Positions 11,812 through 23,300 of a stretch of 64,000 nt of DNA are shown one piece after another. The notes under the pieces were generated by a model. The model saw nothing but the letters and a program-made list of their open reading frames with translations. It did no database searches and was not told the DNA's origin. This stretch comes from Paguma larvata (lineage: Eukaryota > Chordata > Mammalia > Carnivora > Viverridae), in contig CM057826.1 in assembly GCA_030068075.1 (NCBI GenBank), positions 98,259,804 to 98,323,803 of the forward strand. Reading direction: 5' to 3'. Within the stretch, counting starts at the first letter, position 1. Every line of letters begins with the position of its first letter. A program made the position numbers and the translations under genes.

Positions 11812-12150
11812 GTGCAGCTCTCTCCCAAGGAGAATGGTATTTTGATGCGCCATGGTCGATGTGAATAAAATTTCATGTTTTTCTTCATGAACAGTTGGTT
11901 GGGTGGCACAGTCATCTGCATTGCCCCATGTTGCATGTGACTCATGCTTAAATAACCAGCCACGTGTTTCAAGGGAATAATCAATTTGAATAACTCAGCA
12001 GTGGAAATGTGAGTAATTAAAAGAAACTCAGTCATACATAGTGCAGAAAAGTCAATCTGTGAAAATATCAACTGAACATATTTGTATATTGTAACTTTCT
12101 TAGTATGTTAAGCTTTTTATTAATGCCTTTAAAAATAAATGATAAATTTT
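11812..12150 (+). other. Candidate 3'-terminal non-coding exon (possibly SMN 3' UTR)
   Basis: A pyrimidine-rich tract and acceptor (ccaaattcag, ending 11811) precede about 330 bases free of recognisable repeats. The segment ends near an AATAAA at 12134-12139, followed by a T-rich stretch. It lies downstream of SMN exon 7 and upstream of the convergent NAIP 3' end. It does not resemble the start of human SMN exon 8 as I recall it. It could be a felid SMN 3' UTR exon, an unrelated transcript end or a chance match. No protein-coding claim is made. Confidence 0.25.
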
Positions 12151-13017
12151 TTAACCTTGACTATATGAGTATTTTTCTTTAGAATATATATGGCAAGGTA
12201 AATCTGTCTCATAACATAGAGAACTACTCAGACTTGGAGGAAGGGTAGTGTTGTAAAGACAAAACCAGTTGTAAAACAATGTTGCTGATAATCCAAGCTT
12301 AGTAAACAAAGCTTCTCTGAAGCCGAGTGTCACAGGACTCGACCTCGCCAGTCAGGAACCACAGCTTTGTTCTTCTCCAAAGTCGTATTGTCATTCCCCT
12401 CTTCTCACTTTCTCTGATCTATCTGCCTCTCATTCTTCTAGCTTCCTTTACATTTTCATCACACCCATTGCCTAACATGGTTGCCCAAGCTATTCTGCCC
12501 CCATCACTGCCTTGTGGTTCCATCTACCATCCATTTGACTATATCTATGACTGTCACTTCAAATTCTCAGGAGAGGTAGAAAATCCTGTTGTTGGAGTTG
12601 AGTCTAAGCATTGGTATCCATGCACCTGGGATTCTCCCTAGTCCATTTAGCTGTGGAAGAAGAGGTTAATATAAAAAGTTCTATTTCTTTCAGAGATTTT
12701 GCCTGGATACACTAAATATGCCTAACCTATTTGTAGCTGCCCAGTACATATTTGTTGAATAAAATGAATATTCAATTCCTGGTAAGTAAGCTTCACAGAA
12801 GGGGATATCCAATGACTTAAGCTTTCTGCTACTGGTGAGTAGATTTTTATTTTTCATGACAGCCAGTCTTTTATATATTCTGCATATTTTCATTACCTAA
12901 GTAAGTGTGCCAGGTTAAATTCAGTTATGAAGGTAGCTTATTTGCTTTCAATGCATTTTTGGATCTTACATCTTTGAATATCTAATGCAGTTGGAAAGTG
13001 GCTGCAGTTTCTGTCAA

Positions 13018-13240
13018 ATCATTCATCTCAGCAATTATTTATTCAGTTTTGTTTATGTGCTAGGTACTCTTCTGCGTGCTTGGAGACTGTGGTAAACCAA
13101 ACAGATGAAAAAAGGTTCTGCTTACAGTGGTGGTGTACAGTAGTAAACAACCAAAATATATAAGGTGGCAATACTAATACATGACATAGACAAAAATGAA
13201 GCAGAAAAGGGGGTTAGGCAGAATGTAATTGGAATATGAA
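13018..13240. mobile_element. Ancient L2-like repeat
   Basis: Contains the atttattcagttttg...gtgctaggtactcttctgcg type phrase found in old mammalian L2/MIR copies. Confidence 0.45.
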
Positions 13241-13244
13241 TTCC

Positions 13245-13412
13245 ATAAATTTTTTTTTAAGTTTATTTTGAAAGAGCGCAAGTGGGCAAGAGGGAGAGAA
13301 AGCATCCCTCCAAACTGAAAGGACAGGTCTCAATCCCATGAACCATGAAATCATGACCTGAGCCAAAATCAGGAGTTAGACACTTAACCTACTGAGCCAT
13401 CCAGGGGCCCCT
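13245..13412 (-). mobile_element. CAN SINE, diverged
   Basis: Right end ACTGAGCCATCCAGGGGCCCC. Confidence 0.82.
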
Positions 13413-13455
13413 GTGGATGAATTGTGGAGAATTCCCTGTGTAGAATGGTGAAGGG

Positions 13456-13558
13456 GGCACCTGGCTGGCTCAGTCAGTAGAGTACGTAACTCTTGATCTC
13501 AGGGTTGCTAGTTCTAACCCCATTTGGGTGTAGAGATTACTTAAAATTTTAAAAAGTG
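13456..13558 (+). mobile_element. Short CAN SINE variant
   Basis: Head plus GTAGAGATTACTTAAAATTT tail, no CT-rich body. Confidence 0.75.
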
Positions 13559-13931
13559 AAAAATGGTGAGGGAAATTGACATTTGAGCAGAGATGTGAAG
13601 AAAATGAGAGCCATTCACAAAAATAGAGAACCCCCCAGAACCTTATTCTTAGGGCCAAGCACAAAGGCCCTACAAATAAGTTTGCCATGTTCAGGGAATG
13701 GCAAAAGAAACCAGTATGGCTGGAGTGGAAGTGAGCAAGGAGGAGAGATTAAAGAGATGGAGGGAAGAGAGGTAGCCAGGGTTCAGGTCACACATAGGCC
13801 ACTGCATTTACTTTGATCTGGGATCCTTTGGAAGGTTTTGAACCAAAGGAATAGCATGATCTTATGTATTAAAGAGTCTTATGACTGCTATGTTTGTGTT
13901 GAAAATAGTCCTTATGGTCTAAGGGCCTTAG

Positions 13932-14148
13932 GGGTGCCTGGGTGGCTCAGTCAGTTAAGCGTCTGACTGTTGTTTCAGTTCAGGTCATGTTCTCATGATC
14001 TGGTCATTTAGTGAGTTCCATCCCCACATGAGGCTCTGCACTGGCTGTGCTTAGCCAGCTTGGGATTCTCTCTCTCCTTCTCTATCTGCCCTTCCACCAC
14101 TCACACGGTCTCTTTGTCTCTCAAAAATAAACAAAAAAATTTTTTTGG
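13932..14148 (+). mobile_element. CAN SINE
   Basis: Head ggggtgcctgggtggctcag; AAAATAAACAAAAAAAT tail. Confidence 0.9.
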
Positions 14149-14385
14149 ATAGAAAATAGACCATAAGTTCCAAGGGAGGAAGTAGGCTGCCTAGGACCAG
14201 TGGTTAGTAGTGGTTGGATCTATTGACAGATGCTAAATAGAGCTCAGCATTTGCCAATAGATTACATGTGGAGTATGAAAGAGAGAAATCAAAGATGACC
14301 CCCAAGGTTTTTGGCCTACACAAGTGGAAGAACAAAGCTAGAATTTAATGACATGGAGAAGTCAGCGTAAAGAGTACTTGTGGAA

Positions 14386-14590
14386 GGGGAGCCAGGGTGA
14401 CTCAGTCAGCTAAGCATCCCAGCTCTTGAATTCTACTCTGGTCATTATCCCAGGGTTGTGGGTTGAGCCCCGCATTGGGCCCTGAGGTGAGCATGGAGCC
14501 TGCTTAGGATTCTCTCTCTCCCTTTCTCTCTCCCCCCCCTTTACCCCCTCCCCTGCTTGCATGCACTCTCTTTAAATAACAAAAAAACAG
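14386..14590 (+). mobile_element. CAN SINE, diverged
   Basis: Head ggggagccagggtgactcag, CT body, AAATAACAAAAAAAC tail. Confidence 0.82.
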
Positions 14591-15646
14591 TGCTTGTGGG
14601 AAAGGAAAGATAGGAATTGGATTAAGACAGGTGAAATCTGAGATGCCCATTAACAGGAGTTAGATATGAGTCCACAGTTTAGAGGAGAGATCTGGAATAG
14701 AGCTGAAAATACAGGAGTTCACGTACACTTGGAATTTAAAGCCATTCAGCAAGACCAGGTCACCAAGCAAGTGCATTTATGTAGAGCTATCGGAGAACTC
14801 TTGAGTACCCCCAGTGTTTAGAGGTCAGATATGAGAAAAAGCAGTAAAGGAGACTGAGGGAACTCTCAGTGAGTTAGGAGGAAATCCAGAAGGAGTGCCC
14901 TGGAAGGCAAATGAAATTTCTGAGGAGGGAGTGACCAGCCGCATCAAGCTACTGCTGGGTCAGATGTTGTGAACAAGTCAAGGATGAGGACTAAGAAGCG
15001 TTCATTGAATTGAGCATTGTAGAGAGCATCGTGACCCTCATAAGAGCTCTTTTGGTGGGACGCAGAAGGGAAAAGCAAAACAAATTTTCTATTTCTGAAT
15101 TTGTTATATTTGGATATTAGTAAAATCATATACAGCTTTTAGAGTTTTTTGTGTATCTTGGTTCAATAGGTACATGTTTATAAATGTGTCGATTTTTGAT
15201 AAAAAAAATTCTTACTGTGAGTCATGGTAAAAATTAGAGAAGGAGGGAGTTAGAACAAGATGATACAGGTATTATTTGGACACGAAGTTGAGGATGGTAG
15301 AGGATGTTTCTCATGGGGATAGGGTATAGTGGAAAGATTTAGGGAGTTGTAGACTGTTGGAACTTGTGATCAGAAAGGGAAAAGTTAGAAACAGGATGGT
15401 CAGGGCAATGAGGGATGGCCTGGGAATCCTGTGGAGACTAATATACACTAGAATAAAAGGGCATGGTAATCTTACAATCTAAAACCACTTCGTCATGGAA
15501 ATACTTCATTCTTTGTAAAGGGCCAGAATTATTTTAGCTTTGTAGGCAACTGGTCATGGTCTCTGTCACATATATAATCTGAGGTCAGAGACCCTACAGA
15601 CTCAGGTCATACTTTGCAGCCCCCTGCTTTAAACTAGAAGCCCTTT

Positions 15647-15857
15647 GGGGCGCCTGGGTGGCTCAGTCGGTTGAGCGTCCGACTTCAGCTCAGGTCATGA
15701 TCTCGTGGTCTGTGAGTTCGAGCCCCGCGTCGGGCTCTGTGCTGATGGCTCGGAGCCTGGAGCCTGCTTCGGATTCTTTGTCTCCCTCTCTCTCTGCTCC
15801 TCCCCCACTCATGCTCTGTCTCTGTCTCAAAAATTAAAAAACATCAAAAAAAAATTT
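15647..15857 (+). mobile_element. CAN SINE, young copy
   Basis: 16-bp duplication aaactagaagcccttt on both flanks. Confidence 0.94.
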
Positions 15858-15879
15858 AAACTAGAAGCCCTTTGCTTTT

Positions 15880-16740
15880 AAAATACCATTTTTAATAGTA
15901 CATGCATTTGGTACAGAAGTAAAAATGGTACAAAAGATTTGTAAAGAAAAAAGAATCAGACCTCCCCCCTCCCTGCAGTCACTACCCAGCTCCCTGTTTC
16001 TCCTAGATCATGTAAGACATTTTCTATAAACATTCATTCATGTGCATCCTATCATTCTTAAATCTAACTAGTTTCTTTTTGGTTTAGGTCTATCCTAGTT
16101 CATAAGTAATAGTTGTATCAGTTATCAAGTTGTTGTTTCTTGTGTCCAAATCCAAAGCCTTCCTTGCCTTCTCTGCCTTCATAGAGCTGCAGTCTCTAAA
16201 GACCTGTCCTCTCAGCAGGCACAGTATAAAGTTTGTGACTAGAGGGAGTGCTGAGACACTGTAGGAGGAGGGGACTTCTCTCCCTGCTTCCAGTGTGGTG
16301 TTCTAGCAGATCCATGCCACGTGTGGTTTTTCTAACCCAATACCCCACATGAATGGCGTCCTCTAAAACCTCCAAGGCACTTTTTCAGCAGAATGCCCCA
16401 AGCCCAAACCTTCTTGGGCTGCATTTCCACAGATTCAACAAACCTGATGCTGAAAGCTGTGCCCTCTCCATTTTAGTCTGAATCTTAGAAATTCTGTTTT
16501 ATACTTCATCGGGACCCGGTGGTAAAGTCTTGTTTCATTTATGTCGAAAATGGATTCAGTCTTGAAATTCCCATCATATGTAACTTGAACACTCCTTCCA
16601 TATTGTGGCTTTAGGACAGGTCTGCGTACCTCATTCCCTTCTCAGAGCTGGTTTTATCCTCCTTACAAACCGTTAGTGCGAAAACCCGCTGCTGATCCTC
16701 GTTTACAGAGGGTTAGGTGTATAAACTTGATTGAAGAACT
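15880..16740. other. NAIP-SMN intergenic sequence
   Basis: 15880-16060 looks like an old L1-type fragment. The rest is unique sequence just beyond the NAIP polyA signal; no gene seen. Confidence 0.4.
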
Positions 16741-16744
16741 GATC

Positions 16745-16750
16745 TTTATT
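16745..16750 (-). terminator. Candidate NAIP polyadenylation signal
   Basis: AATAAA on the minus strand about 220 bases past the NAIP stop codon. The intervening 3' UTR shows no SINE. Another downstream site may also be used. Confidence 0.4.
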
Positions 16751-16971
16751 TAGTTGGAGAGGACTATTTGGGGACTGCAAAAGTTCTGGTAATCTATTCT
16801 TTAAGGTCAGTGATGGACAAGCAGTGTTCATTTTTGTTTTTTTTAACATGCCTTACTATAAATATCCTTTTGTGTGCAAGACAGTAAAATGTTTTTGGAG
16901 AGATGTTTAGAATTTTGGAGAGGTTTAGAATTGTTAAAAAAAATCCTTAATTCAGTTTTTAGCTACATCTT

Positions 16972-17336
16972 CTATTCCTGAATGATTGGAGAGAATGGCA
17001 GTAGCCACTGCCAGTGAATAATTAAGCATTTCGATTGAGGATGTCTTTCTTTCATGGCGGTAAGCAGTGCGAGGTCTTCGGTGTCCAGGAGCCAACTCAA
17101 CATACTAATTCTGGTGAGGCTGGGCAGGCGTAACAGGCACTGACTCAGAGACTTGACTGTTGGGGCCTGAGCTCTGATGCATGCAGTCAAATGCCTAGAA
17201 ATATTCAGCTCTTTCAAGTGTGGCATGTTGTCCAGTGCTTGAAAGAAATTTCTGTATCCTTCCTCTGTAATCTTGTGGTTGAATGAAAGATTTAAGTCCT
17301 CAAGTTTCTGGAAACCTCCATCGATTGCTACCTTGG
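16972..17336 (-). CDS. NAIP: NAIP terminal coding exon 14 (last LRRs, stop)
   Basis: 365 nt, acceptor cttttatag; TAG at 16972-16974. Encodes [20 protein letters not shown] and ends [14 protein letters not shown]; human ends [13 protein letters not shown]. Length to the stop is as in human, so the C-terminus is not truncated. Confidence 0.95.
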
Positions 17337-20300
17337 CTATAAAAGCGAAGTGTTGGTGAAAACAGAATCATAAGGACTTTTATTTCAGTAATGATAGATT
17401 AGGTCATTTGTACCAACCTCCCTCCCACAACCACCACTCAAAGTAGGAAATGCCCATTATTTTTTAATTTATCTCCTTAAAAGACCCAAAGCACTAACAA
17501 CTGAGTAAAGAACTGCCTGGCCAAAAACCAAGGGAAAAGCAGAAACCAGAGAAGTAAAGCTTAGACCTATAGCACCGAAGCCACCTTTCCATGAGAGTTT
17601 TGCCGTTCTGTACTAATTTGGGTTTCTCTTTTGGTCTCAGGAGGACAAATGTCCAGGCACAGCATAGCTAAAGAACTATGCTAACTTACATAGTATGTGA
17701 GAGATTGTGTCAACCATGGCTCCTCTTTAACGGAAGATAGGATGTGACAATCCTCAAATAATGTCTTCTTGCAGTCTGCTACTGTATATTATGCCTGTTT
17801 CCCAAGAGGGACCTTCCTGTTCTTGAGGTTAGTGATTCTGAAGGACATGGGAGCCTGGCAGAGTAAGTTCTCAATTAATAGAGGTTGACTTTGGAAGTGG
17901 ATGCCTCGCAAGGCTTTTTTCTTTTTAATTGCTGTCATTTTCCTAGTTTAGGCAAAAGCTAGGTTTGGTTTTATACTTGAGAATTCATGGCTGTAGCATG
18001 CATGACTAACTTTAAAAACAGAGGTACTGAGAAAATGTCTTCAGCTCTGTCCTGAGTAGGTGTCTTCAGTAACAGTCAAGAGATAGTTCTTATTCCCCCA
18101 TGTGAAAGACACTTCTAGTAGGACTCATAGAAAAGCTCTGACTTTCCACATTCATTCCCTTCTTTCCTCCTTTTTGCCTGAATCCCTACTTCATACAGTT
18201 TGGTTAGCTGGTTCTTTGATATGTCTGAGTGTTGTCTCCTAGGAGTAAATTTAGTTGCATCTTTATGAGTTAATAAACAGACCTACCACGTGTCCCCAAA
18301 AGAAGTCATGGGCCAATAAGCATTCTGTGTTCAGTCAGAAAATATTAGCATTCCTACTATGTGCCAGACATGCTTTGCTGGGTATTGAGAAAAGAAAATA
18401 CTCCCTCTTGGAACCAAGAGGGAGGGGTTATTGGCCCCTACTCTGTACATGACTGACTTTCAAAAGAAGGCTTTGATAAAGTGAGAAGAGTAAGATGGAA
18501 TAATGATTTCTATTCAATGGGGATGAAAAAGACCACTAGATATGTATTCTTCTTAAAGGGAGGAAAGAGGCATCCCTCAACATTTCATTTGAACTACAGA
18601 AACCTCACTTTTTTTTTCAAGTAAAAATGGAGCATTTATTAAAATTGACCATTTTAGTATGTATTTTGTATTATGTTGACTCCTAATACAATCTCAACAA
18701 ATTTCAAAATTGAAATCATACAATGTATATTCTGTCTTTACAGTGAAATTAAGCAATACCTTTCTAAATAACTGGTGTGGCCAAAAAAAAAAGTAACAAA
18801 AATTAGAAAATATTTTGAAATACAACTGGAAATATGACATGTAAAATTTGTGAGATGGAGCTAAAGCCAAAAGCATTAGAACTATCCATCTCAAGAATTT
18901 AGGACAAAAATCTATCTGTAGAAGCAGGGAAACTAATCTGTGGTGAAAAAAGGGATCTGATGGACACCTTTGGAAAGGAGGGGAATGGGGTCAGAGCCGA
19001 CATGAAGGAGGCTTCTGGGATCTTTGCAATACTCTATAATCTGCAATACTCTATAATCTGGGTGATTTTCACCAAGAATGGTTTAAACAAAAATTTCACA
19101 TGTGTTTACTAGATAACTTATTGACCTGTACACTTAGGATTTGTGTTCTTTTCTGTGTGTGTATTCATCTTCAGTTTTTAAAAGAGTGCTGTAAAAAGGA
19201 ACGCATGGAGGATATGTGGCCTGGTATGTGGAACACAAAGTCAAACACAGACTTGAGGAATTGTATAGTCTCAAACTGGAGGCCATCAGCATATGGCGAC
19301 AGCCGGCTTGACTAGGAACGCTGGCTTTTATGCAAGCTGAAACCATTTGTCCAAGGGTAACTCACCAATTTCTATCACACTGTCATCATCCAAAATCTGG
19401 CACAATGAGAGAATGCGAAGAGACCAAAGATGCTGACACTGCTGGATGATCAGTTTGGCTACTTGCTGAATCCCATCCCCAGCAGGAAGGATCAGTTCTT
19501 CCAGGTTGCTAAGAGAACCTAAGGTGTAGGCTAGCAGAAGAGACAAAAGTATTCTCCATTCAATGTGTTACCAAACAATGGTAATCTATAGCGTCAAAAT
19601 CATGCCTAGCCCAGGAGGCCACATGTAGCATGGAGGCTGTTCCTCCTCTTCTCCAAAGGGCAAGAGAAAGGGGTCAGCCTACACCTTGATCCTCATTGCT
19701 ACCTCCAGTCAACAATTCCTCCACCCTCCCCCAACCAATCTCTCCTGCACTGAAGTCCAGAATGCCTACCATATCTCCTTTTCCTTTTTTAGACTCAAGC
19801 TTCTACTGGCCTCCAAGATACTCCCCAAGCTCCTTAAATGTCTTCAGCCACCTTCCTTTCAGTCCTATCTCCTGTTTCCTCCTCAGTGATTTCTCCTTCT
19901 TCCTCCCAGCACTAAAGCCTCACAATCCACTACTCTTCCCTCTTTGCACTTCGACCCCACCCTGGCATGGTACATTAGGGATCACTTCATCCCTAGAAAG
20001 CTTCTCCTTCCAGGACCATGGCTTGGAAATGTTCTTAACACTTTGTAGCACTCAACAGTGTTCCAAGCTTGGGTTTTAAATTCTGCGTCCCAGTTCTTCT
20101 ATCAGCCATTTCTCTAAGGACCCTGGTTCCTTTTAGGGAGGCCTGTATTTAGGAGTGAAGATCTGGCATTTGGGGCACTCATTACTACAGGATCCTTCCT
20201 AATCTCTCAGTTGACTGAGCTATGTATATATATGTGTGTATAGAGATAGGTAGCTCACTATATGTGTATATATAGATTTATATGCACATATACATTAGAA

Positions 20301-23300
20301 ACCGTGAGTCCACACCAGTATTCCTATATCTAATTTAACACCTGAGAGTTCTCTAGCCTCTCCTTTCAATATCTGTCAATTCCTTCTCCAGCCATGAGGA
20401 AATTTGATCCTCATTATACTTAATGTATTGTTTATTTAATCAACTTGTATGTGCCAGCTACCACCTTGGCCCCTCCATCTTGCCTCTGGCCCACTCAGTC
20501 TTCCTGCTCCTCCCACAGCCACATGCTGCCTCCAAAGGAAAGCAAGAGAAGGGAAGAAGAAAACATCCAGGTGCTAACATCTGAGAAGCACTACTGCTCT
20601 GTACTCCCTATCTCCACTGACTCCGCTTATATTTTCCTGTGTTAAAAGAAAAAAGCCCAGGGGCACCTGGGTGGCTCAGTCGGTTAAGTGGCCAACTTCA
20701 GCTCAGGTCATATCTCGCGGTCTGTGGGTTCGAGCCCCACGTTGGGCTCTGTGCTGACAGCTCAGAGCCTGGAGCCTGCTTTGGATTCTGTGTCTCCCTC
20801 TCTCTCTGCCCCTCCCCTGCTCAAGCTCTGTCTCTATGTCTCTCAAAAATAAATAAACGTTAAAAAAAAATTTTTTTTAAAGAAAAAAGCCCAAAATGAG
20901 TTGCTTTTGCCAAGTCCCAAATCACTAAAACAAGACTTAATTTTTAGTTTGCGCTGTCCCAGAAATGGAATCTAAAACCAGCCAATCGGAAATCGCCAGA
21001 TGAGCACTAGTTAGATAATCTGCCCAATAGACCTCTGCCATCCCCCTAAAGGAAAGTAACCTTAAAGTAACCCACCTGCGTTTCTGTCTACTAGAACTTC
21101 CCTGTTCCTGCTCCCTGATGCGTATAAGACATCTTTCCTTTGGTACAGCTGCTCAGGGCTATGTCCTGCATTCACTGGACACTGCCTGATTCAAATCCAT
21201 TTTTGTTCAAATGAACTCTCAAAGTTTCTTATATCTTAACACCTACCAGAATTCTTCCATGAGCACACATTCCCTTTGTAATCATAAAAAAATTGATTAA
21301 GCAGTTTCTATTGTTACCATTTTGTTAATTCTGAGTTTCACAAACTAAGTTCTCATAACCTGAAAAGATAGTTTTATCTGTATTCCAAAAACCTCTGAAA
21401 TAACAGGGATTTAGCAGGTTTGGAATGGGCCCCTGACAATGAAATTGCATCATGCTGTAATGACCAAATATGTATTTGAAGAAATGTCATTCTGAGAACA
21501 TTGCTTTGATGAGATCATGTGAGATCAGGTACTTGGAGACTCAAAGCTGAGCACCCCTGCCCCTTCCTCCAAATGAGTAAGGGCAGCTAATACCTATAGT
21601 GATTTCTTGTGGTTTATACAAAATAGAAGAAGGATTTCAAGGGAAGAATAAAAAGTAAATTTTGTAAACATACCAAATTTTTCAGATGTTTCCTTGTCAG
21701 AAAACTGTTGGTTTGTAAGATTTAGTATCTTCAGAGAAATAAAATTTGGCAAAGCAGTGACTATAAAAGGGAAAACAAAGATGTAGCTGACATAACTTAT
21801 ACCAACAAATATGTATTTAAAGAGTATTTTTAAATGATTGAAATCAATACAGTAATTTAGATTTTATTAGTATGACTAAATAAAGCTCAGGAAATAATTC
21901 TGATAACTACAAATACTTAAACTTCCAGATACAAATACACCTTATTTGAAAATGCATTTAAAATCAGATCTAATAGTTTAATTCTTTGACCTCAACTACA
22001 TATTTAATATAATTTACCTTTTAAAAAGTGCCTAAAATTACTCTGCATACAGATGCATCTAAAACCAAAATTTTATGATCTTAGCTCTTACCAAATGGGA
22101 TGGGTGTGAAAAATGATCCAGAAAAATTAATTTCTTTGAGTTTCTTGCAGGAAGCAAGTGCAGTCATGAGAGATTCAAATTCCGAAATAAAATTACATTG
22201 CAGATGAAAAACATGAAGGTTTGGAGAATTCTGAATTAATTTCACTAAAAAATAACAAAGATTTCGGAAATTAGAGAAAATTCCAAACGTTATTTATTTT
22301 TGAGAGAGAAAGCACGCACAAATGAGTAGGGGAAAAACAGAGAAAGAGACCCAGAATCTGAAGCAGACTCTAGGCTCTGAGCTGTCAGCACAGAGCATGA
22401 TGCAAGGGCTTGAACCCACCAACTGTGAGGTCATGACCTGAGCTGAAGTCGGGACACTTAACCTTACTGAGCCACCCAGATGGCCCAGAAAATTCCAAAT
22501 TTCTATCAGAATTAGCCATATTATTCTGTTTCAACAATACAGAGTTAAAACGAAGTCCTATTGTGTAATGATCCAAGAATTGGGCCACTTACAGGTTCAA
22601 GTTTTGCACCTAACTAGAGAGCTATGTGAACTTGGACACGCAGTTACTGGTAGTCTCTGGGTATCAGTTTTCTCCTTAAGAAAATACGAGCTAAGAGCGT
22701 AGACTCAGTAAGGTCATCTTAGTCTTTAACATGCTAATATCTTAAGTTTGCTTGTGATGACATTTACACAGTAGGAATACAATACAAAGAAACATAAAAG
22801 CAATGACAAATCTGAAGCAAACCTAAATTTCACATGAAAATTACTGACAAATATAAGAAAACTACCACTTCCGCATTCAACTTCAAAGAATTTTATTGCA
22901 TGCAACTCTGCCTGTTAGTTCCTCAGAGATTTACTGTAGGGCTCAATCTTCACTAAACTAAGGAATTGAGGACACTTAAGTCATTTCGTTAAATGATGTA
23001 TTTAGGAAAGATGGCTGCACAAATTGTTCAATCAATAGGCTAGGCTGGTAAGAAAAGGGGAAACGCTTCCAACTGCTACCAATCAGGAGATTTCCCCTCC
23101 CCCACCCCAATCTGGAAGATCTGAAAGTTGAAATTCAAGAGCGACTTAAATAAAATCAAAATAATTCTCCATAATAGTTTGGAGAGACAGTACACAGGGG
23201 TTGAAAGCTCAGACTTAGTAGTCAGAACTCCCAGATTTGTTTGAATCCCGGATTTACCATTTCCTTAGCTGACTGACCTCGAGCAAATTACTTATCTTCT

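Larger units (their letters stand above)
13560..15480. mobile_element. Old LINE-2-like tract interrupted by SINEs
   Basis: Runs of G/A-rich sequence (e.g. around 13830-13890 and 14810-15060, with GGAGACTGAGGGAACTCTCA and the GATGAGGACTAAGAAGCG segment) have the character of diverged L2. No frame is preserved. Confidence 0.5.

Noticed and set aside
19696..20079. 127-codon + strand frame in a NAIP intron
   Set aside because: Proline/serine-rich product of a pyrimidine-rich intron; antisense to NAIP, with no family resemblance.
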